64,000 nucleotides of DNA from Duncaniella muricolitica (GTDB lineage: Bacteria > Bacteroidota > Bacteroidia > Bacteroidales > Muribaculaceae), in NCBI GenBank assembly GCA_025808375.1, contig CP061009.1, forward strand, positions 2,542,001 through 2,606,000. The letters run 5' to 3'. The notes under the pieces were generated by a model. That model ran no database searches and was not told where the DNA came from. It saw nothing but the letters and a program-made list of their open reading frames with translations. Both the position numbers and the translations under genes were made by a program. This document shows positions 17,369 to 26,437 of the stretch, piece after piece. The first letter of the stretch is position 1. The number at the start of each line of letters is the position of its first letter.

Positions 17369-20017
17369 TCAGTGTCGTTGTCGGAGCAGTTCGCCCGCCC
17401 ACAGCACGACCGATGTGCCGGCGACGATGATGAGCCAGTCGGTCAGGCGTAAAGGCACCACGCTGAAAAATTCGCCACCGACGGTGACAATCAATATCTG
17501 TCCAATGACAATGATTAGGGCCGTAAGTCCGAAGCCGGAGCAGCCCTCGAGATGAAGAGCGGAGCGTCCGGTGGCATAGGCTCGGGCATTGAACATGTTC
17601 CAGAACTGGAGAAATACGAAGATGGTGAAAAACAACGACAGTTCATAGGGGGTCAGACCACGGCCGGCTCCGAATGTCGCACGACCGATCTGTGTGAGGC
17701 TTGTGATGTCGGTGTGTTCGAAGTAATAGAGCAATCCGAGCAAAAACAGGAAAAAGATGCCGCCTGTCCCGATAATCCACCTCCACATGGAGCGGCTTAT
17801 GATAAATGCCGATCGAGACCGCGGTTTGTCATCCATCACCGACTCGGACGGAGGCAGCGAGGCGAGAGCCATCGCTGCAAAGGTGTCCATAATCAGATTG
17901 ACCCACAGCATCTGGGTGACAGTGAGCGGTGACTGCATGCCCATAAACGAGCCGGCAAGCACGATTAGGCAGGCCACTACATTGACTGTCATCTGAAACA
18001 GTATGAATCGCTGGATGTTGCGATAGAGCGAACGCCCCCACATCACGGCCCGGCCTATCGAGGTGAACGAATTGTCGACAATCGTAATGTCGCTTGCCTC
18101 CTTGGCCACTGAAGTGCCGTCGCCCATCGACAGGCCCACATGGGCCGCCTTGAGAGCCGGCGCGTCGTTGGTGCCGTCACCTGTCACGGCCACTACTTCG
18201 TTGTTGCTTTGCAGAGCCTCGACAAGACGTTTTTTGTCCATCGGACGGGCACGGGCTATAATTTTGAGGTCTTCTACTTTGCGGGGCAGTTGATCGTCAG
18301 GAATGAGAGCAAACTCTTCGCCTGTAATTATATTGTCGGCATTGTCGGTCGAGTCGTCCCACAGTCCTATCTGACGGGCTATTTCTGTTGCTGTGCCGGG
18401 AGTGTCGCCTGTCACAATTTTCACTTTGATGCCGGCGTCGAGCACTTCTTTTACAGCAGCCGGCACAGTGGCTCTTACCGGGTCGGAGATAGCTACGAGA
18501 CCGATGAATGTCAGATTGTCGGCCGTAATCCTGTTGTCGCTGAATGTCGCGTCGCCAGGTTTCAGCTCCTGATAGGCAAATCCGAGTGTTCGCATGGCTT
18601 GGGACTGATAGCCGAGAAGCATGCTGTCGACACCCTCTTTGGTGACACCCTTGGGATAATTGTGACAGAGCGCGAAGATGATTTCCGGCGCGCCTTTGAC
18701 ATAGAGCACTTCGCGTCCGTCGGACAGACGCACAACAGTAGCCATATATTTACGTTCGGTCGAGAACGGCAGTTCGGCAATGGTGTCGGTGGTCTCGCGT
18801 AACGTGCGATAGTCGATACCTTTGCTGTTGAGCCAGAGCAGGAGAGCCCCTTCGGTGGGATTGCCCGACACTTTGGGCTTATCGCCCGAGAAATCGATTT
18901 CGGCAGTCGAGTTAACCGCCATGTCAAGATATATGTGGGTACTGTCAGACTCGGGAATGAAGAAATCGGTATCGAAGACTCTCATCTGGTTTTCGGTCAA
19001 CGTGCCGGTCTTGTCGGTACATATCACCGTTGTCGCGCCCATGGTCTCGCATGCATGCATCTTGCGCACGAGGTTATTGGATTTGAGCATGCGACGCATC
19101 GAATAGGCCAGACTAAGTGTCACCGCCATCGGCAATCCCTCGGGAACCGCTACGACAATAAGCGTCACGGCCAGCATCACCGACTGAAGCAGGTAGGTGA
19201 TAAACGGCAGGAGGTCGAAATCATTATTGACAAAATACATAATGACTCGTCCGATAATTATGATTGCCGCCAGCAGATAACTGATTTTTGAGATGAGTCC
19301 GCCCAGACGGTCGAGCTGCTCGTTGAGAGGAGTGCGCACACTGTTGTCAATCTGCGCTGCGGTGTATACTTTGCCGTTTTCGGTAGCGTCGCCTACGGCT
19401 GTGACCTTCATTATGCCGTGACCCTCGAGTACACGAGTGCCGCGGAGTACATGGTCGGAAGGAAATGTTGCCTCACTGTCAAAGTGTGCCGGGTCGGTGG
19501 TCTTGGCGCATGACGGCTCGCCGGTCAGGGTCGACTCGTCGACTGTCAGTGACACCGCTTCGAGCAGAACACCATCGGCTGGAATGTCATTGCCTGTCGA
19601 GAGCATCACGCAGTCATCGGTGACCACATCTCGCTTGGGTATCTCGGTGACATTACCGTCACGTATCACCTGCACCGGGTCGTCGTCACTCACCTGATTG
19701 AGCAGGTCAAACTCCTTGTCGGCCTTATGCTCGAAATAAAAGGCAAGACCTGTGGCAAGAAGTATGGCGATGAATATACCGATGGGTTCGATAAATGTCT
19801 CCGCGCCATGTCCGAGGCCGAAATACTCGTAGCATGATATACCCAGTGACAGCACTCCTGCTACAATCAGAATTATTATCATCGGGTCGGAGAGCTTATC
19901 AAGAAATTTACGCCAGAGCGGAGTGCCTTCGGGTGGCGTCAGTATGTTGGCTCCATGCCGGGCTCTGCTTTCTGACACTTCGGCTGATGACAGCCCTGTG
20001 ATGCGATGTTGACTCAT
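17369..20017 (-). CDS. Ca2+-type P-type ATPase (PMCA-like)
   Basis: About 882 aa from the ATG at 20017 (an upstream frame extension is less likely). N-terminal cation-ATPase domain, then membrane helix 4 with VAVPEGLPMAV, the phosphorylation site ICTDKTGTLTEN, and hinge TGDGTNDAPALK. Helix 6 carries LWVNLIMDTFAAMALAS, with the Asn and Asp that coordinate Ca2+ in SERCA/PMCA pumps. All catalytic residues are present. It exports Ca2+ or a related divalent ion from the cytoplasm. The gene lies between the phosphate transporter and the CNNM protein on the same strand, in a metal/phosphate homeostasis group. Confidence 0.92.
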   Translation of the reverse strand: MSQHRITGLSSAEVSESRARHGANILTPPEGTPLWRKFLDKLSDPMIIILIVAGVLSLGISCYEYFGLGHGAETFIEPIGIFIAILLATGLAFYFEHKADKEFDLLNQVSDDDPVQVIRDGNVTEIPKRDVVTDDCVMLSTGNDIPADGVLLEAVSLTVDESTLTGEPSCAKTTDPAHFDSEATFPSDHVLRGTRVLEGHGIMKVTAVGDATENGKVYTAAQIDNSVRTPLNEQLDRLGGLISKISYLLAAIIIIGRVIMYFVNNDFDLLPFITYLLQSVMLAVTLIVVAVPEGLPMAVTLSLAYSMRRMLKSNNLVRKMHACETMGATTVICTDKTGTLTENQMRVFDTDFFIPESDSTHIYLDMAVNSTAEIDFSGDKPKVSGNPTEGALLLWLNSKGIDYRTLRETTDTIAELPFSTERKYMATVVRLSDGREVLYVKGAPEIIFALCHNYPKGVTKEGVDSMLLGYQSQAMRTLGFAYQELKPGDATFSDNRITADNLTFIGLVAISDPVRATVPAAVKEVLDAGIKVKIVTGDTPGTATEIARQIGLWDDSTDNADNIITGEEFALIPDDQLPRKVEDLKIIARARPMDKKRLVEALQSNNEVVAVTGDGTNDAPALKAAHVGLSMGDGTSVAKEASDITIVDNSFTSIGRAVMWGRSLYRNIQRFILFQMTVNVVACLIVLAGSFMGMQSPLTVTQMLWVNLIMDTFAAMALASLPPSESVMDDKPRSRSAFIISRSMWRWIIGTGGIFFLFLLGLLYYFEHTDITSLTQIGRATFGAGRGLTPYELSLFFTIFVFLQFWNMFNARAYATGRSALHLEGCSGFGLTALIIVIGQILIVTVGGEFFSVVPLRLTDWLIIVAGTSVVLWAGELLRQRH

Positions 20018-20107
20018 AGTAGAAACGTTGTGGTTATAGTATGGGGAGATGTGCGGCCTGCGCGACATCCCCCATACATCATATAAAACAAATAATCCGC
20101 ATAAAGT

Positions 20108-22399
20108 TTACGACACCTTTTCGGAAGATGTCACTGAGAAGCTGCGGTAAACTCTCGGCGCGAGGTTGAGCTTGCCGGCCGCACGAAGCATTTTTCTAAG
20201 CGATGTCACCAGCTCCTGGCTTTCCTGTAGAAAGTTGAGGTAGACATAGGTTACAGTCAGATTGGCGGCATCGCCGCTGCTTATCCTGTCATACACCTCA
20301 TGAGAGCGTCGTGACAATTCGGCTTTTATGCCGTCACACCGGCGACGCAGCATGTCGATAGTGTCGGGACTGTTTTCCTCGACCGCCGCCTCTGAGTCGT
20401 GCAGCACTGACACAATCCGCTCTTTGAGATTTTCGAGTGTGGCGGACAATTCCCGCGGCAACGGTCTGAAATTGTTGTCGACATGCTCCTTGCATATCTC
20501 GTTGATTCTTATCAGACAGTATGTCATTGAGGTCGCCATGTTGTTGCTCAGATGAAACCAAGTACTCTTCTCCATGGCTGTCTCCGGACTGGCCTGACGC
20601 AGACACAGAGTGAGTTTGCGCCGCTGGCTTTTGAGCACATTCTTCTCGGTCAAGAGAGACTTTTCGGCACGCGACAGCATTTTTGTGTCCTCTTTCATAA
20701 ATCCTGTGGCCACATCGTCATATACTCCGGCGGCATAAGACAAAAACATTTTTTCCTTTTCATTGATATATATACGCAGGAGCGGCCATACATCGGCCGG
20801 ATTTTCGGTCGACAGGATCGTCTGGAAAAGAGTGTCGTCGGTGGTTTCCTTACTCTTGTTTTTGAAGCGGATGTTGCTGCGTATGAGGAGTGTCAGGGCT
20901 ATCACGCCTCCGGCTATCATTACAGGCACTCCGCCGAGATGCATGAGACACACCACAATGCCGGCTCCTATAAAGGCCACGCCCGCGGTGATAAACCATC
21001 CGCCGATTACGGAGATTACGCCCGTGATTCTGAACACTGCACTTTCGCGCCCCCAGGCTCGGTCGGCAAGCGATGTGCCCATGGCCACCATGAAGGTGAC
21101 AAAAGTCGTGGAGAGAGGCAGCTTCATTGATGTACCCCATGCGATAAGCACACCTGCCAGCATCAGATTGACCGAACCGCGCACGAGGTCAAATGCCGCT
21201 CCATCCTCGGGCTGGGCGTTGGTGGCATCCATGCGGCGTGCCATCCAACGCTTGACGCTCCGGGGTGTATGTTCATTGATCCAGGTGAGTATGGCAAGAG
21301 TGCGGCGTACGAGCGAACGGCTGATGCGCGATGAACCAAACATCTCGTCTCCCTGGCTTTGAGCACTCAGTCCGACCGTTGTCTGTGTTACCTGACGGGC
21401 TTTTTTGGATGTCGCGAGCGAGACCACCATTATCATGCCGGCTCCAATAAGATAGTAAAACGGGGTTGACGCCGGGCCGTTGAGGCTTTCCATCATGAAT
21501 CCATGCAGATTGCCCCCGCCCGATGACATATAATCCTGATAGGAGGCAAGCGACGTGAGCGGGACTCCGATAAAGTTGACAAGGTCATTGCCGGCAAAAG
21601 CCATGGCCAGCGAGAATGTGCCGAGAAGCACCACCACTTTAAACACATTGACCTTGAGCAGATAGAGCAACTGGGTAAGCAGGGTGAATGACGCAAATGA
21701 CACAAGCAATATCAGGGTGGTGTTGTCGTGTATCCATGCCTTGAGATCGGGAGTCATTATGGTGAGATCTTTGATGCCTTTCAGGAGCATGAAATATATG
21801 ATAGCCGTGCAGGCAACGCCACCGAAAAGGCCTACCTTCCATTTGAGTCTGCTTTTGTATTCAAAGGTGAAGATCAGTCGGGTGATAAACTGTACGACAG
21901 TGCCGAACACAAAGGCTATGGCCACCGACAGGAATATACCGAGAATGACCGAAAGAGCTTTTTCTGTGTTGAGCAGGTCACCCATTCCAAGAGTGCTTTC
22001 GGGGGCGGAAATCTTGAACAACGCCACTACAAATGTGGCTCCAAGCAGCTCAAACACCATCGAAACTGTGGTCGACGTGGGCATGCCGAGAGAGTTGAAG
22101 ATGTCAAGCAGAATAATGTCGGTCACCATCACAGCCATGAAGATGGCTATGACATCATAAAAAGATAGATTTTCAGGCTGAAAGATGCCGTGGCGCGCTA
22201 CATCCATCATGCCGTTGCTCATGGCCGCACCGACAAATACTCCGATTGCTGCTACAATCATGACTCGCTTGAATGAGGCGGCTTTCGAGCCAACAGCCGA
22301 CGAAAGAAAGTTGACGGCATCGTTGCTCACGCCCACCGATAGGTCAAAGACTGCAAGCAGAAAGAGAAATATTACTATACCAAGAAATAGTATGTCCAT
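20108..22399 (-). CDS. PiT-family inorganic phosphate transporter with C-terminal helical extension
   Basis: 763 aa from the ATG at 22399 (MDILFLG). The PiT signature occurs twice: DLSVGVSNDAVNFLSSAVGS near the N-terminus and FAGNDLVNFIGVPL mid-protein. About ten to twelve membrane segments precede residue ~540. The last ~220 residues are soluble and helical (ENPADVWPLLRIYINEKEK onward) and resemble a PhoU/DUF47-type domain that in other phyla is encoded by a separate gene. Low-affinity phosphate (or metal-phosphate) uptake is expected. A histidine kinase and response regulator lie directly upstream on the same strand (72-bp gap) and may control it. Confidence 0.9.
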   Translation of the reverse strand: MDILFLGIVIFLFLLAVFDLSVGVSNDAVNFLSSAVGSKAASFKRVMIVAAIGVFVGAAMSNGMMDVARHGIFQPENLSFYDVIAIFMAVMVTDIILLDIFNSLGMPTSTTVSMVFELLGATFVVALFKISAPESTLGMGDLLNTEKALSVILGIFLSVAIAFVFGTVVQFITRLIFTFEYKSRLKWKVGLFGGVACTAIIYFMLLKGIKDLTIMTPDLKAWIHDNTTLILLVSFASFTLLTQLLYLLKVNVFKVVVLLGTFSLAMAFAGNDLVNFIGVPLTSLASYQDYMSSGGGNLHGFMMESLNGPASTPFYYLIGAGMIMVVSLATSKKARQVTQTTVGLSAQSQGDEMFGSSRISRSLVRRTLAILTWINEHTPRSVKRWMARRMDATNAQPEDGAAFDLVRGSVNLMLAGVLIAWGTSMKLPLSTTFVTFMVAMGTSLADRAWGRESAVFRITGVISVIGGWFITAGVAFIGAGIVVCLMHLGGVPVMIAGGVIALTLLIRSNIRFKNKSKETTDDTLFQTILSTENPADVWPLLRIYINEKEKMFLSYAAGVYDDVATGFMKEDTKMLSRAEKSLLTEKNVLKSQRRKLTLCLRQASPETAMEKSTWFHLSNNMATSMTYCLIRINEICKEHVDNNFRPLPRELSATLENLKERIVSVLHDSEAAVEENSPDTIDMLRRRCDGIKAELSRRSHEVYDRISSGDAANLTVTYVYLNFLQESQELVTSLRKMLRAAGKLNLAPRVYRSFSVTSSEKVS

Positions 22400-22471
22400 G
22401 TAATTCTGAATTTGTTTGTGATGTCTGTTATTAAATTTATAACACAAAATTCAGAAAAACGTATTGACTAT

Positions 22472-23893
22472 TTATTGATTTTTTGTTGCGTTTTTGTTAA
22501 TTGTCGGAATACGGAAGTCATATCTGAGCCCGTTGTCAATCGACGCAGATATGACGCCACCATGAATGGCAACGGCGTTACGGACTATCGAGAGGCCCAG
22601 CCCGGTGCCACCCGCCGCACGGGAACGCCCCTTGTCGACACGATAGAAGCGGTCAAATATGTGAGGCAGATGTTCGGCAGACACACCCCGGCCATTGTCA
22701 CGCACTATGAATGTCCCGTTGTCATCAGCCGAGATTATGATTTCAGAACCTCCGCTGTGTGCGATGGCATTGTCGATGAGATTACGGAATATCGATTCGA
22801 GCAGAGGCCGGTTGCCGTTGACAATAAGGGCCGGCGGCATTGTCACAGTGATGGACATATCGGTGCGCAGACGGGCATCGGCCACGATATATTCAATGAG
22901 TTCGCTAAGGTCGACGGGGGATTTCTCAATCATGTCGGCACCTTCATCCATGCGGGTGACCATTGACACATCTTTAAGCAGCGAACTGAGGCGTTGAGCA
23001 TTGGCATATATTCGGCCTATAAATTCATTGCGTTTGTCTTCGGGAAGTTCGGGGTGGTCACGGAGCAGGTCAAGGCACACGAGTATTGATGCGACAGGAG
23101 TTTTCAGTTCATGATTGATATCGTTGGTAAGCTGTTTTTTCAGCCTGATTTTATCCTGTTGCTCTCGCAAGGCCTCCTTATGTCTCTGGTCGCGCTGCAC
23201 ATAAAGTCTGACAATGTGTCCGGCGATGCTGCCTAATTCATCGTCGGGAAACGCCTGGTCGTTGAATATCTGTCCGCCTTTCTCGGCTCTTGCGGCAAAA
23301 ATGTTAAGGCGCGTGATACTCAGCGAAATCTTTCGGGTGGCCAGATAGGCGATAAAACTGATTATGACTGTAAGCCCGGCGGTAATCCATATGAGACTTC
23401 GGTCGGCACGCAAAAATTCTTCGAGCGGATGGTCGTAAGGAGCGGCCGAGCGTATGACAATGCCGTTGTCGCCACGCATGGCCGAGTAAAAGTATGTCGC
23501 ATCGTCGCTCAGAGAATGGCGTGCCACGGCATGACCGGTCCCTGTGGCACGTGCCTCACGTATCTCGGGCCGCGAATTATGGTTTGTGGCCGGAAATGGA
23601 GTTGTGTCGTTGTTGTCATATATTACATTGCCATCGGTATCAATAAGGGTAATGCGCAGACGGTCGAGAGGCGCGCCGATGCGGCGTATGATGTCGCCGA
23701 TGCTGTCGCCCTGCTGCAAGTCGTCAAGAATACGGGCATTGTGCATCTGCAATTCGGTGTCGAGCAATTGAGCCTTGAACTCCTTCTCTCGCCGGTATTG
23801 AAATATCATGAATATGCCTGCCGATATCCAGCATATCAGCAACATAATTATAAGTACGCGCGAGTGAAACGAAATTTTAATCCTGCCAGCCAT
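22472..23893 (-). CDS. sensor histidine kinase
   Basis: 473 aa from the ATG at 23893, which overlaps the end of the response regulator by 17 nt. A membrane segment (VLIIMLLICWISAGIFMIFQ) is followed by a periplasmic region of about 130 residues, a second membrane segment (TAGLTVIISFIAYLA), a HAMP-like linker, a HisKA domain with the phospho-accepting His in NDINHELKTPVASIL, and a HATPase domain with N (FRNLIDNAIAHS), G1 (VRDNGRGVS) and G2 (GGTGLGLSIV) boxes. It is a complete, bacterial PhoR/BaeS-like kinase. The ligand is unknown; the downstream PiT transporter points to phosphate or envelope ion status. Confidence 0.92.
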   Translation of the reverse strand: MAGRIKISFHSRVLIIMLLICWISAGIFMIFQYRREKEFKAQLLDTELQMHNARILDDLQQGDSIGDIIRRIGAPLDRLRITLIDTDGNVIYDNNDTTPFPATNHNSRPEIREARATGTGHAVARHSLSDDATYFYSAMRGDNGIVIRSAAPYDHPLEEFLRADRSLIWITAGLTVIISFIAYLATRKISLSITRLNIFAARAEKGGQIFNDQAFPDDELGSIAGHIVRLYVQRDQRHKEALREQQDKIRLKKQLTNDINHELKTPVASILVCLDLLRDHPELPEDKRNEFIGRIYANAQRLSSLLKDVSMVTRMDEGADMIEKSPVDLSELIEYIVADARLRTDMSITVTMPPALIVNGNRPLLESIFRNLIDNAIAHSGGSEIIISADDNGTFIVRDNGRGVSAEHLPHIFDRFYRVDKGRSRAAGGTGLGLSIVRNAVAIHGGVISASIDNGLRYDFRIPTINKNATKNQ

Positions 23894-24545
23894 AACCGTA
23901 GCCCGAACGGGTGAAAATATGTTTGTCATACGGCACGATTTTGCTACGGAGGCGTGTCACATGCACATCGACCGACCTGTCGGTTATAACCACCCGCTCG
24001 GGCCATATGCGGCTGAGCAGTTCCTCGCGCGAAAACACCCGGCCAGGGTGCTCGAGCAGCAGGGCAAGAATCTCAAACTCCTTGCGCGGCAGTTTGATAA
24101 GATTTCCGTCGACCGTACATGTCAGCGTGAGGCGGTCACATTTCACACCATCATGTCTGTGTCGGGCAGACGTACGTCGTAACACCGCGCCTATACGTGC
24201 CAGGACATTTTTCATCGAAAACGGTTTGGCAATATAGTCATCGGCTCCGAGATTCAGCCCCGACACCATGTCATCGTCCGAATCCTTGGCTGTGAGGAAT
24301 ATTATGGGGATGTCGGCAGTAAGACGTGAAGACTTGAGCCTTTCAGCCAGTTCGATGCCGCTCATTTCACCCATCATTATGTCGAGAAGCATTAGGTCAT
24401 ATGATGTAAGGTCAAGCTCCAGAGCCGCTTCCGCGCTTGGAGCCGTATCCACTTCATAGCCTTCCAGTTCGAGATAGGAGCGAAGTCCCTCGCTAATAGC
24501 CTCCTCGTCATCTACAATCAGTATTCTTGTCTTTTGCGCGTTCAT
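23877..24545 (-). CDS. OmpR/PhoB-family response regulator
   Basis: 222 aa from the ATG at 24545 (MNAQKTRILIVDDEEAISEG). The receiver has the acidic pair DDE, the phospho-acceptor Asp in LMLLDIMMGEMSG, a conserved Thr/Lys (FLTAKDSD, AKPF) and a winged-helix DNA-binding domain (LPRKEFEILALLLEHPGRVF; RSVDVHVTRLRSK). It forms a two-component pair with the overlapping kinase. A -7 box lies only 5 nt before the ATG, so the message is probably leaderless. Confidence 0.93.
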   Translation of the reverse strand: MNAQKTRILIVDDEEAISEGLRSYLELEGYEVDTAPSAEAALELDLTSYDLMLLDIMMGEMSGIELAERLKSSRLTADIPIIFLTAKDSDDDMVSGLNLGADDYIAKPFSMKNVLARIGAVLRRTSARHRHDGVKCDRLTLTCTVDGNLIKLPRKEFEILALLLEHPGRVFSREELLSRIWPERVVITDRSVDVHVTRLRSKIVPYDKHIFTRSGYGYGWQD

Positions 24546-24550
24546 ACAAT

Positions 24551-24558
24551 GCAAAGTT
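24551..24558 (-). promoter_or_regulatory. -7 box of the two-component operon, leaderless layout
   Basis: Minus-strand TAacTTTG, followed by CATTGT and the ATG of the response regulator. The expected transcription start falls on or next to the start codon. The 24.6-24.77 kb gap to the divergent sigma-barrel gene has no gene. Confidence 0.65.
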
Positions 24559-24771
24559 ATAAATATACCCTCGGCTGATTGTTGCCAGAGTGTGTATTTA
24601 ACAAATGTTAACAACTTAATATGTTTACAGCCCCTGTGACCCGATTTCGGTAGACATACGATTGCCAGAAATAAAAAGGAGGCTGTGGCAAAATAGGCGC
24701 ATCCCCATACAGATATATTACTTCTTAGTATAACATAACATTAACACAGCTAAAAATTTTTTGCTATTTGA

Positions 24772-24800
24772 TGCAGTCTTTTGGGGTATTTTTCATCTAT
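24772..24800 (+). promoter_or_regulatory. two-box promoter-like motif, copy 1 (sigma-barrel gene)
   Basis: TGCAGTC, 12-nt spacer containing GGGGTAT, then TTTCATCTAT; 19 nt before the ATG at 24820. The same boxes with the same spacing recur at 26383-26411 before the next operon. The gene they precede encodes an ECF-like sigma factor, so this is a candidate autoregulated promoter; no TAnnTTTG box is present here. Confidence 0.65.
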
Positions 24801-24819
24801 TATTAGTATATTTAATTCA

Positions 24820-26358
24820 ATGGACAAAGTATCGCTTGTCAAACAATGCCAATCGGGAGATAGAGAAGCCTTCGGAATTCTCTATCAGACTTATCTTGCG
24901 CCTATGCGTGAGGTTGTGGCATATTACATACATAATATTGATATAGAGCAGGATATACTACATGATGGCTTTCTGATTGCTTTTACATCAATAGGCTCTC
25001 TCAAAAATAGAGCGAGAATAGAGGCTTGGCTCACCTCTATAATGAAAAACTTGTCGCTCCAATACCTGAAAGATGAGTCAAGCCACATTTCTGTCCCTAT
25101 GTCGGATACCGCAATCGCTGATAATGCCGTAGCATCCGTTGATAATGCACGCGAACTGACGTGGGAAGAATTAGACAAGATAATCGACAAATTGCCTGAC
25201 GGCTACGGCAAAGTCTTTCGGCTTGCGGTTCTTGATGGGCTTTCGCATAAAGAAATCGCCGCGTTACTTGGTATCGCTCCACATTCTTCATCTTCGCAAC
25301 TCACGCACGCAAAAGCCATGTTGCGACGTATGATAACGCAATATCGCGTTGAGATGGGTATCCTGTCTATTCTTGGAATTATATTGCTTATCTGGCACGG
25401 GCTATTCAAAAATCGGGAAGATGCTCCGTCAACTCCGATTATAAGCAAAAATGCGGATAAGGAAACTCCTCTTGTCACAGACTCAATCGTAGATGCGAAT
25501 TCAGGTAATGATAGTATTGCGCCAAGTCCAAAGATGCTTTACAAGGCAATACAATACCCTGAAACGCAAAAGAATATAGCAGAGGTGACAATCTCAACCG
25601 ACAGTATTCCGGCTATTAAGAATGACAGCATTACCAATGACACCATAAGGGTAATTCCGAACATCATAAACAGAGAAGAACTTATTGCACAGGAAAATTA
25701 CCCCCCCCAACAATCCGAAAAACCAGATTGGTCATTGTCTTTGGCATACGCAGGTAGTCTTGAACAAAACGACTTAAACCGTTATCGAATTCCCAATCCT
25801 GATCATCCTGATGTGGAAGGCCCGGATGGTGAAATCGAAGTCACTGAAAAGACACGTCATTATATGCCGTTGGTAATTGGTCTGTCCGTCAACAAGTCGC
25901 TCACCTCGCGTTGGAGTGTAGAAGCGGGTCTTAGATACACATTCCTGCGTTCTGACTTCCTTTCTCAGAGCAAAGTGATGGACAAAGAAACAATCCAACG
26001 CATACATTATATTGGCGTTCCGTTGAAGTTCAACTATCGAATACTCAATTATAATGGGTTCTCGTTGTACGGACAAGGAGGCGGCGCACTTGATATCCCT
26101 GTCAACGGAAGTCAGTCGGTATGGCAATATTCGCCTCAATTGGGAAATTCCACCAACGCCAAAATCAATATCCATGCACCATTGCAATGGTCAGTAGAGG
26201 GTGGATTAGGCATACAGTATCACTTTACGCCATCGTTCAGTATATACGCCGAACCGTCGTTCAAATACTATTTTAACCCCGGCTCCGGCATAAATACGAT
26301 ACGACAGGATAAACCATTTGAGTTTACCATACCGACAGGTCTAAGGTTGACTTGGTAA
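24820..26358 (+). CDS. ECF-like sigma factor fused through a membrane helix to an outer-membrane beta-barrel
   Basis: 512 aa from the ATG at 24820. Residues ~10-85 are sigma region 2 (LVKQCQSGDREAFGILYQTY; IEAWLTSIMKNLSLQYL). Residues ~113-172 are region 4 (IDKLPDGYGKVFRLAVLDGL, then SHKEIAALLGIAPHSSSSQL). A hydrophobic helix follows at 179-196 (MGILSILGIILLIWHGLF), then a ~100-residue polar linker and a C-terminal domain (~300-512) of amphipathic strands (WSLSLAYAGS; FSIYAEPSFKYYF; final W) typical of an eight-stranded outer-membrane barrel (PorT-like). One chain would reach from cytoplasm to outer membrane. No frameshift is needed. Release of the sigma part by proteolysis, or linkage to a separate barrel, is inference. 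Confidence 0.85.
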   Translation: MDKVSLVKQCQSGDREAFGILYQTYLAPMREVVAYYIHNIDIEQDILHDGFLIAFTSIGSLKNRARIEAWLTSIMKNLSLQYLKDESSHISVPMSDTAIADNAVASVDNARELTWEELDKIIDKLPDGYGKVFRLAVLDGLSHKEIAALLGIAPHSSSSQLTHAKAMLRRMITQYRVEMGILSILGIILLIWHGLFKNREDAPSTPIISKNADKETPLVTDSIVDANSGNDSIAPSPKMLYKAIQYPETQKNIAEVTISTDSIPAIKNDSITNDTIRVIPNIINREELIAQENYPPQQSEKPDWSLSLAYAGSLEQNDLNRYRIPNPDHPDVEGPDGEIEVTEKTRHYMPLVIGLSVNKSLTSRWSVEAGLRYTFLRSDFLSQSKVMDKETIQRIHYIGVPLKFNYRILNYNGFSLYGQGGGALDIPVNGSQSVWQYSPQLGNSTNAKINIHAPLQWSVEGGLGIQYHFTPSFSIYAEPSFKYYFNPGSGINTIRQDKPFEFTIPTGLRLTW

Positions 26359-26382
26359 TTTGATAAAAGTCAGAGTTTCTTA

Positions 26383-26411
26383 TGCAGTCTTTGGGGTATA
26401 GTTTCATCTAT
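26383..26411 (+). promoter_or_regulatory. two-box promoter-like motif, copy 2 (radical SAM operon)
   Basis: TGCAGTC, 12 nt, TTTCATCTAT, as in copy 1; the spacer again contains GGGGTAT but is otherwise slightly shifted. It lies 26 nt before the GTG start at 26438. Same spacing with drifted spacer bases is what two sites for one sigma factor should look like. Confidence 0.65.
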
Positions 26412-26437
26412 ACGGTGAAATTAACAAACCCAAAGAC

